Below, piece after piece: positions 25,867-33,696 of a stretch of DNA of 64,000 nt. The translations under genes were made by a program, and so were the position numbers. Position 1 is the first letter of the stretch. Each line of letters begins with the position of its first letter. The stretch lies in the IMG/VR virus record IMGVR_UViG_3300035181_002074, positions 96,613 through 160,612 of that record. One strand, written 5' to 3'. Below the pieces are notes generated by a model, which worked only from the letters and a program-made list of their open reading frames with translations, was not told where the DNA came from and searched no databases. The DNA comes from a virus.

Positions 25867-26115
25867 ATGACTTCGCTAGAACGTCGTTTTTTACTGTTTT
25901 GTTCGTTGCAAGATAAACAAGGCTACGGCATAAAACCTTATGCAATGACTATTGTTCGTCAATTATTGAATCGGATGAAACATATTATTATTGAACATGA
26001 CTGCGAAGTATATGAGTTTACAAAGTTCGGTGAAATGATTTATATCGTATATCGATACGAGAATTCTCGTTTTGTATATCAGTCGAGATTAAAGGTAGAT
26101 TATGGCAGAAAATAA
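25867..26115 (+). CDS. Small uncharacterised protein
   Basis: 82 residues, immediately after the previous stop, and overlapping the next gene by 14 nt. Helical N-terminus, beta C-terminus with many tyrosines. No motif. Confidence 0.5.
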   Translation: MTSLERRFLLFCSLQDKQGYGIKPYAMTIVRQLLNRMKHIIIEHDCEVYEFTKFGEMIYIVYRYENSRFVYQSRLKVDYGRK

Positions 26116-26986
26116 ATTAGGACCAAGAGGGAGAAAATCAAAAGCGCCCAGTGGTAATCAGCTAATCAACGGATTAGTTAATTATCAGGTTAGTTTTGAT
26201 AAAGCTGCATTCGATCATTTAATCAGATCGCAAGGCGTAGCTATGACTCATTACAGAGCAATTCCCGACCCACGCGGAATGTCTTCTCGTGGAGACAGTC
26301 ATGCCGTAGGAACCGCTAGACAATCCGTAGATGGATACATTTATAAAGAAGCAGGTACTATTACCGCATTTTTTAGTAATAATAGCAATAATCCCAAGGC
26401 AGCTGAATCCAGTGTGCTTGAACATGCTACTGCCTATATTACTGCCCCAGATTTTTATGATGACAAGCCTGAATGTCCTGTATTGTTTAGTCCATGGGAC
26501 AGACTTTTCCTTAAAGATATCGAAATCCGTGTAGTTACTTCTCAGGAATTAGAAGCATCTCAAACCGGTATTGATATCCTGCAATTCCCTGCTACATGTG
26601 TTGAACACTTAATAGATGCCCATGGCGTTGAATATATTGAAGGAGTGGATTTTGAAATTACCACCGAAGGGCATATTCAATGGATAAGCCAAAATAGACC
26701 CGGATTCGATCCAGAGCTTGGCAGAGGACGAGTGTTTGCCGTTAGGTTCCGTTATACCCCTTTTTTCGTCGTTGATCGCCTATTACATGAAATCCGCGTC
26801 AGTCAGGTGACCAATCCAAGAACAAATAAGCGCAGCCTAGAACGCATGCCTTATCAAGTATCTGTTGTTCGAGAGTATGTATTCAGGGATATGAACCGTA
26901 ATAACTCAAAAGACGAAAATACCGACCATTCCCGCTTCCAAGATGCTCCATCCCCAGCTGGCCGAATGGGCCCGAAAGACTATTAA
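26102..26986 (+). CDS. Virion structural (neck-type) protein
   Basis: 294 residues with a basic N-terminus and a large beta-rich body including L-F-S-P-W-D-R-L-F-L-K-D-I-E and R-V-F-A-V-R-F-R-Y. Acidic, polar C-terminal tail. Conserved-looking aromatic beta core and location suggest a neck or baseplate-type structural protein. The following gene has its own late motif. Confidence 0.5.
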   Translation: MAENKLGPRGRKSKAPSGNQLINGLVNYQVSFDKAAFDHLIRSQGVAMTHYRAIPDPRGMSSRGDSHAVGTARQSVDGYIYKEAGTITAFFSNNSNNPKAAESSVLEHATAYITAPDFYDDKPECPVLFSPWDRLFLKDIEIRVVTSQELEASQTGIDILQFPATCVEHLIDAHGVEYIEGVDFEITTEGHIQWISQNRPGFDPELGRGRVFAVRFRYTPFFVVDRLLHEIRVSQVTNPRTNKRSLERMPYQVSVVREYVFRDMNRNNSKDENTDHSRFQDAPSPAGRMGPKDY

Positions 26987-26987
26987 C

Positions 26988-26997
26988 CCTAATATTT
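26988..26997 (+). promoter_or_regulatory. CCTAATATTT late-promoter motif
   Basis: Perfect copy immediately after the previous stop, 16 nt before the next ATG, with AAGGAA between. Confidence 0.65.
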
Positions 26998-27013
26998 TCA
27001 CTAAGGAAACCTT

Positions 27014-27352
27014 ATGGCAATACAATCATATCAATCACCAAAAAAACCCTCATCGGTCGTCCAAGGTGGTAATTCTAATCATGTTGGTATCTTATCTCCT
27101 GTCGGCGATTTGACGGCAGCTAAATCAGTTGGCGAAAATTGCATTATTGCATGCTTTAATAGTACCAATCAGGTTCAATTTATTCGTACCGGTGATAACA
27201 CTGTTACAATTGGTACCAGCTATGTAGATAATATCCCTGTCCCACCGGATAGTTATATATATATAAATACCGGCGGCTATCGATTTATAATCGGATCTTC
27301 TGGCATGTATGGTTACAAATTAATGGATGAATCTGCCCCAAGTTACGAGTAA
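27014..27352 (+). CDS. Small beta-rich virion protein
   Basis: 112 residues. S/P/N-rich N-terminal 30 residues, then a compact beta domain with G-D-N-T-V-T-I-G and Y-I-Y-I-N-T-G-G-Y-R-F-I-I. Resembles small head-fibre or decoration proteins. Own late motif. Confidence 0.5.
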   Translation: MAIQSYQSPKKPSSVVQGGNSNHVGILSPVGDLTAAKSVGENCIIACFNSTNQVQFIRTGDNTVTIGTSYVDNIPVPPDSYIYINTGGYRFIIGSSGMYGYKLMDESAPSYE

Positions 27353-27355
27353 GCT

Positions 27356-27922
27356 ATGTCAAACAACGACGATCTTAAATGCAAAACAATGGGGAACAGG
27401 CTTTTTAAAAAACAACGCGCCGCTTTATCTAAAGCTAAATTGAATGAAGCTCCATCAGGTGCTGCAATACCCAAATTACCATCCATGCCTAAATTACCAG
27501 TAGCTCCAGTAGCTCCGGGTAAAAATCCTGCAGGCCAAGCAGCTAAGCAATCAATGCAAGCAGCTAAAGGTCAAAATACTAAAGTTGCCCAAGCACCAAA
27601 AGCTCCAAAATCGTTACAAACTCCGAAGGCTCCAACGACTCCGAAGATCGGAAAATCAGAATTACGCTTGAGTGAAAAAGAATTATATACCGATTGTGAA
27701 CATTGCGGAACGCCACAATTTACGAAAACAGCGGCAGGACCAGAATATGCTCCATGCGCATGTTTCATGGTAACTAAGTCTGAAAAATTTGTTACACTTA
27801 GTAAAAATGAATCAGGTTACTCTTTAGACTTCAATCCGAAATCAGATCCAGAATCTGTTAAGGCATTCCTTTTAGCTTTGAAAGCAAAATTACTAGTTAC
27901 GAAAAAATTTGGGGATCAATAA
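27356..27922 (+). CDS. Cargo-like protein: K-S-E-flanked zinc motif with P/A/K-rich arm
   Basis: 188 residues. Residues 25-98 are a disordered arm rich in P, A and K with repeated A-P-K and T-P-K. K-S-E occurs at 100-102 and 141-143. The ~38 residues between contain C-E-H-C-G and later C-A-C-F, a compact zinc-ribbon-like unit. The C-terminus is a small helical domain. The site spacing suggests that maturation would release the zinc unit separately. Confidence 0.6.
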   Translation: MSNNDDLKCKTMGNRLFKKQRAALSKAKLNEAPSGAAIPKLPSMPKLPVAPVAPGKNPAGQAAKQSMQAAKGQNTKVAQAPKAPKSLQTPKAPTTPKIGKSELRLSEKELYTDCEHCGTPQFTKTAAGPEYAPCACFMVTKSEKFVTLSKNESGYSLDFNPKSDPESVKAFLLALKAKLLVTKKFGDQ

Positions 27923-29077
27923 ATGGATAACCTTTGGTGTGCAATGGTGAGTAAGCAAATAGCCGACTCGATCCGTAAAGACCTTGATGGTGGTCGATTT
28001 GCGGATGCTACCAATGCTACTAACCTACTTAAAGCATTCCAACAAAACATTTCCAATATGTGCCAGCAAAACGGTGGACGTGTTCACGTATTTTTGCCTG
28101 AATGGATGGTAATGGAATGTCCACAATCCGTTGCGGAACAAATCCCACAATTATTGGCAAGCTTCAATGAGCAAATTGGTCATTCAATGGCCTGCGGTAT
28201 AGGCTTAGATTTTTCAGAAGCCGTGAAAGCTGTTCATCAGTCTGAACGTAGTGGTGAAATCTGCTTATACGAAGAAAAGACCTTGAAGTCGGAAGGATTA
28301 TCTATTCCGCCCAATCTTTTTGATTACACCGATCAATCAGTAGCTAATAATGATGGAACTAACGCAGAAGAGCAAGAATTTGCCTCTGCACCAGATTTCC
28401 AGAATTCAGTTAAATTAGCGCAAGCCCAAATCCAAGCAATCATCCAGCAATTAGGCGGAGATGCCCAAGAAAAAGCTCAACAACAAATTCAGCAGATTCA
28501 ACAACAACAAGCACAGGCGCAACAAGCTCAGCAACAGCCACGTGATCTTACGGAAGCGTTACATGGCCAACAAATCCAAGGTCGCAATCCATACAGTGGT
28601 GATTCAGCTAAACCAGAAGATAAAAAAGAATCTAAATCCGATTCTAAAGAAACTAAAAAAGACGAACCAGAAGCATCCGAAGAAGATGATGGAAACGACG
28701 AAGTCCAGCAAAAACTTGGCGCCGCATTATTACATATCAAACAGCAAATTCCACAACTAATGGATCTCGCTGAAAAGAATCCAGATGCATTCAAACAGTC
28801 AATGTCACTTGTTCAAAAACTTTTGAATCTCACAAAAAAGACCAAAGGTCAAGTTGAGAAAAGTGAAATGGAAATCTTGACTGAGGATTTAAATAAAAAA
28901 ATTATCCATTTACCGGTTGGCACAATCAAAGACCGCAAGAAAAAAGTATTAGTAAATGGAAAAGCTGTATGGCGCAGTATCATCAGTGGAGAGGTCCGCG
29001 ATTTACAAGGCCAGCCTGTTTCTGTGAAGTCATCTAATCTCTCCGCATCCAAAGGCAAGCAAGCCGGAGAGAAATAA
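27923..29077 (+). CDS. Cargo-like protein with degenerate nucleotidyl-cyclase (mCpol/GGDEF-like) domain
   Basis: 384 residues. Residues 1-118 resemble the palm fold of GGDEF/mCpol cyclases: a first strand and helix, a segment ending N-G-G-R-V-H-V-F-L-P, then M-A-C-G-I-G-L-D-F-S-E-A and S-E-R-S-G-E. The catalytic G-G-D-D/E position reads L-P-E-W and the first Asp is absent, so it is probably inactive. K-S-E follows at 122-124. Residues 150-290 are Q-rich then K/D/E-rich with a helical bundle. A second K-S-E lies at 313-315, before a basic beta-rich tail. Starts right after the previous stop. Confidence 0.5.
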   Translation: MDNLWCAMVSKQIADSIRKDLDGGRFADATNATNLLKAFQQNISNMCQQNGGRVHVFLPEWMVMECPQSVAEQIPQLLASFNEQIGHSMACGIGLDFSEAVKAVHQSERSGEICLYEEKTLKSEGLSIPPNLFDYTDQSVANNDGTNAEEQEFASAPDFQNSVKLAQAQIQAIIQQLGGDAQEKAQQQIQQIQQQQAQAQQAQQQPRDLTEALHGQQIQGRNPYSGDSAKPEDKKESKSDSKETKKDEPEASEEDDGNDEVQQKLGAALLHIKQQIPQLMDLAEKNPDAFKQSMSLVQKLLNLTKKTKGQVEKSEMEILTEDLNKKIIHLPVGTIKDRKKKVLVNGKAVWRSIISGEVRDLQGQPVSVKSSNLSASKGKQAGEK

Positions 29078-29081
29078 TCTC

Positions 29082-30020
29082 ATGGCTGATTCATTTAAAA
29101 TCGGATGTAACGCCGAAGAAATAGCAACCCAGCTCGGAGTAGCAGTCGAAGAAGTCCAAGGCCAGCTCCAAAGCGCCATGGAAAATCTATCTGCATCTAC
29201 TCATGCATTCATCGTACAAAAAGCCAATACCGACCTTGCACATAATGATTATCTTCGTAATGCATTCTTAGGTAAAGGCGATAAAATCACACATAATTTA
29301 CAATCTGATCAGCATCCATTAGTATCACCCGATGCTAAGAATCTTCGTTGGAATAAGCTCGGTAATAATATGTGGGTAGTTGAACTTGATGAAAGCGCTG
29401 CTTATATTAATGATGGTCGTGCGCGTATGTCCATGGCTACCGCCGAGTGGTTACTGAAGCCGAACGATAAACTACGTAGAGCTAAAGATGGTTCAACTTA
29501 TAAGGTTATCCCGATGCCTGCTGGTGGCGCGTCGCAACATGATGGTGGTGCCCAAATGGGTGCCTCAATGTTCTTGAAACATTCACTTAAGGCTGCTATT
29601 AAAAAAGCAGGGGTGAATATGAAGAAAATCGAAAACGACGAATTCGGTAAACCTAAAATGGGCATCCTTCATCATTTAGATACAAGTAAGTTTGAAGAAA
29701 AGGGACGCTCTATTCAGGGAGCTTATTCAAAACCAAGATCACCATCCGAAGCGGCTGCTACTGGACTCAAAGCCCATAGCGGAAATTTCATGATCGGGGG
29801 CGCTGCTGTTATTCAAAGAGCGGCTACCAATAAAGCAGGGGCAACTAAAGAAGCCGTAGTATTCCGCGTAGTATCCTCTAAGCATCAAGGAGAAGACCGA
29901 TGGATGGCTCCAGAAGTACACGGCATTAAAGCCGTTGAAGCAGCATACGATTGGGCTCAAAAGGAATGGTCTGATATTCTTAAGCAGATCGAAGAAGATT
30001 TTGCTAAGAAGATGACATAG
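29082..30020 (+). CDS. Virion structural protein (tail-completion type)
   Basis: 312 residues with no K-S-E. Helical N-terminus, a middle with N-M-W-V-V-E-L-D-E and R-M-S-M-A-T-A-E-W-L-L-K-P, and a C-terminal part ending in a helix (A-A-Y-D-W-A-Q-K-E-W). This ending is common in neck/tail-completion proteins that form the gateway between head and tail. Assignment tentative. Followed by the methyltransferase cassette. Confidence 0.5.
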   Translation: MADSFKIGCNAEEIATQLGVAVEEVQGQLQSAMENLSASTHAFIVQKANTDLAHNDYLRNAFLGKGDKITHNLQSDQHPLVSPDAKNLRWNKLGNNMWVVELDESAAYINDGRARMSMATAEWLLKPNDKLRRAKDGSTYKVIPMPAGGASQHDGGAQMGASMFLKHSLKAAIKKAGVNMKKIENDEFGKPKMGILHHLDTSKFEEKGRSIQGAYSKPRSPSEAAATGLKAHSGNFMIGGAAVIQRAATNKAGATKEAVVFRVVSSKHQGEDRWMAPEVHGIKAVEAAYDWAQKEWSDILKQIEEDFAKKMT

Positions 30021-30024
30021 TTAT

Positions 30025-30032
30025 GGTATATA
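30025..30032 (+). promoter_or_regulatory. Extended -10 promoter for first methyltransferase
   Basis: GG-TATATA after TAT, an extended -10 element (TGG at 30024-30026). The ATG starts 8 nt past it with no Shine-Dalgarno, so a leaderless start is likely. No good -35. Confidence 0.5.
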
Positions 30033-30039
30033 TAGATAT

Positions 30040-30957
30040 ATGCCCAGTCATAAACTCAAAGTATTTGATTTGTTTAGCGGCATTGGTGGGTTTTCCAAAG
30101 GTTTAGAGCAAACCGGTTTATTTGAAACAGTTGGTTTTTGTGAAATTGAGCCATATTGCCAACAAGTCATCAAGAAGCATTGGCCACACGTCAAGATCTT
30201 TGACGATATCAAATCTTTATCTAACAAAACTCCAGAACTTTCAGGTATAGATGTTTTATGCGGTGGATTTCCATGTCAAGATATCTCAATCGCGGGTAAA
30301 GGTAAAGGCATAACCGGTGAAAGATCTGGATTATGGCAAGAATACAAGAGGGTAATTAATGAAGTAAGACCAAAATACGCAATTATTGAAAACGTCAGCG
30401 CACTCCTTGGCAGAGGACTTGAAACAGTCTTACAAGACCTTGCCGAAATCGGGTACGATGCGACTTACACGACCTTTGACAGCCAATTCTTCGGAGTCCC
30501 ACAACGTAGACGTAGAGTGTACATTCTCGCAGTCCGCGATGGAATCTTGCCCGAATCCGATATCTTCGAGCTTGGAAAACGTGATAGTGAACAACTCGGA
30601 CGAGAAATGGCAGCTATCAAAGAAGGCAGCGAGTGGAATTTTACGCAGAGAGATAGAAAGCAATATTCCTTTGCCTATTTTACTCGCCAACGCTCTGATC
30701 AGTATTCGTGCTGCGGAGTAAGCGGCACTTTAGCAAAAAGAGACTATAAAAGTTATACTGATCTGGTAGTGGATAATCATGGAGTACGCAGAGTGACACC
30801 ACAAGAAAGAATGCTTTTACAGGGGCTTCCGGCTGATTGGCTAGATGGGTGCGGATTAACGAATATGCAAATGTTTTTATGTAATGGAATGACCGTTCCT
30901 GTGGTATCATATATAGGGAATCGTTTATATGAATACAATCAAACAGCTCGAATTTAA
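30040..30957 (+). CDS. DNA (cytosine-5) methyltransferase
   Basis: 305 residues with the family motifs in order: I D-L-F-S-G-I-G-G-F (10-18), IV G-G-F-P-C79-Q with the catalytic cysteine, VI E117-N-V, VIII-like Q-R-R-R-R-V-Y, and a C-terminal C-N-G-M-T-V-P-V that stands for motif X. The region between VIII and IX is short (target recognition about 170-250), so specificity cannot be read. It probably methylates phage or host DNA to evade restriction. Overlaps the second methyltransferase gene by 29 nt. Confidence 0.92.
   Translation: MPSHKLKVFDLFSGIGGFSKGLEQTGLFETVGFCEIEPYCQQVIKKHWPHVKIFDDIKSLSNKTPELSGIDVLCGGFPCQDISIAGKGKGITGERSGLWQEYKRVINEVRPKYAIIENVSALLGRGLETVLQDLAEIGYDATYTTFDSQFFGVPQRRRRVYILAVRDGILPESDIFELGKRDSEQLGREMAAIKEGSEWNFTQRDRKQYSFAYFTRQRSDQYSCCGVSGTLAKRDYKSYTDLVVDNHGVRRVTPQERMLLQGLPADWLDGCGLTNMQMFLCNGMTVPVVSYIGNRLYEYNQTARI
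30903..30910 (+). promoter_or_regulatory. Possible extended -10 promoter
   Basis: TGG-TATCAT (TATCAT 30905-30910), followed by AGGGAA and the second methyltransferase ATG. Weak evidence. Confidence 0.3.
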
Positions 30958-31978
30958 CGGAATTACTGTTGGTGATTTATTCTGTGGTGCTGGCATTGGT
31001 GGATTAGGGGCTAAACTAGCTGGAATCAAAACAGTGTATGCCTTTGATAATAATCGCATTGCGGTAGATACTTTTAATCGGAATGTAGAACCAGTAGCAT
31101 ATCTCGCGGACGCTAATCAGATAGAGGCTTCTCTTCTTCCTTATACTGACATTATTACTGCTGGGTTTCCTTGCAAGCCGTTTTCTGTCGCCGGTAAAGG
31201 TTTAGGAATTAAAGATCAGAAATACGGTAATTTAGGTACCATCGCGGTTAATATCATTTTGAACAAACAGCCCAAGGCTTTCTTATTAGAGAATGTAAAG
31301 GGAATTTTATCTAAATCAAATATGCCATCATTTGAAGCTTTATTGTTACCTCTCACCAAAGACTATAATATTACTTGGCAGTTGATCGATTGCTCAGAGT
31401 ACGGTGTACCGCAAAAAAGAGAAAGAGTTTTTGTTATTGGACTACGCAAAGATCTCGAAAAGCAATTTACTTTTCCTTTGCCAACTCACCCGAATAAGAA
31501 AAACACCGTTTTGGACGCAATAGGTGATTTACCAAAAGATCCTTGCAATTCGGTTCCTAATCACGCAAGAGATTGTGGTTTACGTAACGATGAAAAACCC
31601 TTCGTACATAAAATTCCTGTAGGTGGTAATTGGAAAAATTTACCAGTTGAAGATCAAAAAACCTTCATGAAGAGGGGGTTTTATAGCGGCGGCGGACGAA
31701 CTGGAGCTTTATATAAAGTTGACCCATACAAGCCAGCTAAAACCATTTTAAGTTCGCCAATGGGAAAGGCAACCGCACAGATTCTCCACTGGGAAGGGCA
31801 CCAACCAAGACGATATACTGTGCGCGAATGTTTACGTCTACAATCAGTACCTGATAGTTTTATTTTCGATGAGTCTATATCACTACTGCGCCAGTATGAA
31901 CGATGCAGTGGAATCCCAACATTAGTTTCGTATATTTTAATGAATCAGATATCTCAGATAATCAGGAGTACAGAATGA
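30929..31978 (+). CDS. Second DNA (cytosine-5) methyltransferase
   Basis: 349 residues. Motif I D-L-F-C-G-A-G-I-G-G, IV G-F-P-C82-K-P-F-S (K instead of the common Q), VI L-L-E-N-V, VIII G-V-P-Q-K-R-E-R-V-F, and a C-terminal R-E-C-L-R-L-Q-S-V-P-D-S-F block. Not a close copy of its neighbour, so it probably has another target site. The terminal motif X is altered (C-S-G-I-P-T-L-V). Coupled to the next gene by ATGA. Confidence 0.92.
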   Translation: MNTIKQLEFNGITVGDLFCGAGIGGLGAKLAGIKTVYAFDNNRIAVDTFNRNVEPVAYLADANQIEASLLPYTDIITAGFPCKPFSVAGKGLGIKDQKYGNLGTIAVNIILNKQPKAFLLENVKGILSKSNMPSFEALLLPLTKDYNITWQLIDCSEYGVPQKRERVFVIGLRKDLEKQFTFPLPTHPNKKNTVLDAIGDLPKDPCNSVPNHARDCGLRNDEKPFVHKIPVGGNWKNLPVEDQKTFMKRGFYSGGGRTGALYKVDPYKPAKTILSSPMGKATAQILHWEGHQPRRYTVRECLRLQSVPDSFIFDESISLLRQYERCSGIPTLVSYILMNQISQIIRSTE

Positions 31979-32628
31979 GCAGTAAATTTGATTTCGATAA
32001 CGTGGCGGATTTTGACAAACATATTGAAATGTCTATCCCGAATTATAGTTTTTTAGCAGCACAGGTTAAAGAATATATTGAATGTTTTGCTCAGGCTGGT
32101 ACCGAAGTCATTGATCTCGGATGCTCTACTGGTAAATTGTTACAATCCGTACAAAAACTACCAGAGGTAACTTATCGTGGAATCGATAACTCAACTTTGT
32201 GCCCGACCAGTGAAGTTAATTGGGTGAAATTTACTAGGGGCGATGCTCGTCGTTTTACTGATATAACTAACGGCAAAAGATCCTCGGTCATTACCAGCAT
32301 CTTCTTTTTACAGTTTTTATCCAGAATAGATCGTCGCCATCTCATTGCAAAAATTAAAGATAATTTAGTTGTTGGCGGTTGTTTCATATGTTGCGAAAAA
32401 ACTCATTTCGATAACCACCGATTAGAGAATATTACCAATACTATGCAGATGGTAAATAAAACCAAAAATTTTAGCGCAGATGAGATTTTAACTAAGCAAA
32501 AGCAACTATCTCGCTCAATGTGGTTATCTACCGAGTCAGAACTAATGAATGAAATGTCTGAGATCGGACAGCCGTCTATATTCTGGAAATCCTTTGGTTT
32601 TACTGGCATAATCGTCTTTAAAGAGTAA
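31975..32628 (+). CDS. Class I SAM-dependent methyltransferase
   Basis: 217 residues, start ATG 31975 (AGGAG upstream, ATGA overlap; the frame is open upstream but inside the previous gene). Motif I V-I-D-L-G-C-S-T-G-K, then G-I-D-N-S, and an F-L-Q-F-L block typical of CmoA/UbiE-like enzymes. Substrate unknown: tRNA, small molecule or protein. Its place after two DNA methyltransferases suggests one transferred cassette. Confidence 0.8.
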   Translation: MSSKFDFDNVADFDKHIEMSIPNYSFLAAQVKEYIECFAQAGTEVIDLGCSTGKLLQSVQKLPEVTYRGIDNSTLCPTSEVNWVKFTRGDARRFTDITNGKRSSVITSIFFLQFLSRIDRRHLIAKIKDNLVVGGCFICCEKTHFDNHRLENITNTMQMVNKTKNFSADEILTKQKQLSRSMWLSTESELMNEMSEIGQPSIFWKSFGFTGIIVFKE

Positions 32629-32640
32629 TTAATAGCTACC

Positions 32641-32650
32641 CCTAATATTT
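32641..32650 (+). promoter_or_regulatory. CCTAATATTT late-promoter motif, very close to ATG
   Basis: Only 8 nt separate the motif from the start codon. If the motif is a -10-type element, this late mRNA is also leaderless; this copy limits where transcription can start. Confidence 0.65.
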
Positions 32651-32658
32651 GATGTAAT

Positions 32659-33696
32659 ATGGCGATTCTAGCGACCGACATTCTAATAAAAACAGCCATG
32701 GAAGGCGCCTTAGCTGATATGCGTCGTAACGAATATCTTCTCGATGACTGCTTTGGCGGTCTAGTGGATGATGTTCTTTCTAAAGCGGAATTTGGTACCA
32801 AGGAATTAAATCAAGCTAAAAACTTCATTATAAACAATAATATACCAGTTTATCTCCCATATCGGGTGGACTCACCCTCTACCCCAGCACTCCTAATTAC
32901 CCGTTCCCAAGCTACGGAAGCCAACGACAGAGCTTCCTTAGCCGATGATGGTGAAGACCAAGCTTATGATCCAGCCAAGGCTGGCCAGCCATTGCACCGT
33001 ATTGTACCCCCATTTACGCCTACATTCTATGATGCTGTTCAGGGTATGGTTACTATGCCAAGCCCCCATACGACTTACCAAGTAGCTGCAGGCATGTTCT
33101 TGATGGCTAAAAATGGAAGATCATATCAAATTACCCAAATCTTGGATGATGTGACGTTTTTAATCGCTGCAAACATTAACGAAGATTTCACCGGTTGCTA
33201 TATTGTTCCAGAAACCAAGACTTGGCTAGCGCACAGGGAAAACCTTTTCTTTAGCGAAGGCTGGACTATCACGGTAATGGCATCAGGTGAGCCAATTTTC
33301 GCTGAGTGGTTGCGCCAATTAGTAATTTACTGTTTAAGCCGCTACAGGGAAGCTTATCTAGAAGCAAGAGGATTCGAAATATCTTCTATGCAAGCAGGTC
33401 CAGTTTATTTAGACCCGTCATTTGAAGGAACCAAAGTATTTGCCGCTAAAATTACCTTAAGCGGCACAGTGCCAGCAACTTGGATTAAGTATATTAGTCC
33501 AGTATTTGCGAAAGTTGAAGGCGGAATTAAGATTTTGGAAATGCCTAAAACTCCTGAATATTATATGGATCAAGTAGCTAAGCAAGGATGGTCATCAGTA
33601 AATGATAACATCGATTTACTTGGTCAAGACGAGTCCGACTCCCAAACTATCGGTTCCGCAGACGATGATTATTTATTAGGAACTACCGATGAATAA
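32659..33696 (+). CDS. Virion structural protein (neck/tail region)
   Basis: 345 residues. Helical N-terminus with D-D-C-F-G-G-L-V-D-D-V-L, beta-rich centre, and an acidic tail ending D-D-D-Y-L-L-G-T-T-D-E. Late motif and position before the large cargo polyprotein support a structural role. No K-S-E. Family not recognised. Confidence 0.5.
   Translation: MAILATDILIKTAMEGALADMRRNEYLLDDCFGGLVDDVLSKAEFGTKELNQAKNFIINNNIPVYLPYRVDSPSTPALLITRSQATEANDRASLADDGEDQAYDPAKAGQPLHRIVPPFTPTFYDAVQGMVTMPSPHTTYQVAAGMFLMAKNGRSYQITQILDDVTFLIAANINEDFTGCYIVPETKTWLAHRENLFFSEGWTITVMASGEPIFAEWLRQLVIYCLSRYREAYLEARGFEISSMQAGPVYLDPSFEGTKVFAAKITLSGTVPATWIKYISPVFAKVEGGIKILEMPKTPEYYMDQVAKQGWSSVNDNIDLLGQDESDSQTIGSADDDYLLGTTDE

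Noticed and set aside
28461-28760. Lysine/asparagine-rich plus-strand open frame inside the cyclase-like gene
   Set aside because: It is the frame-shifted reading of a Q/K/E-rich linker, with no start signals.
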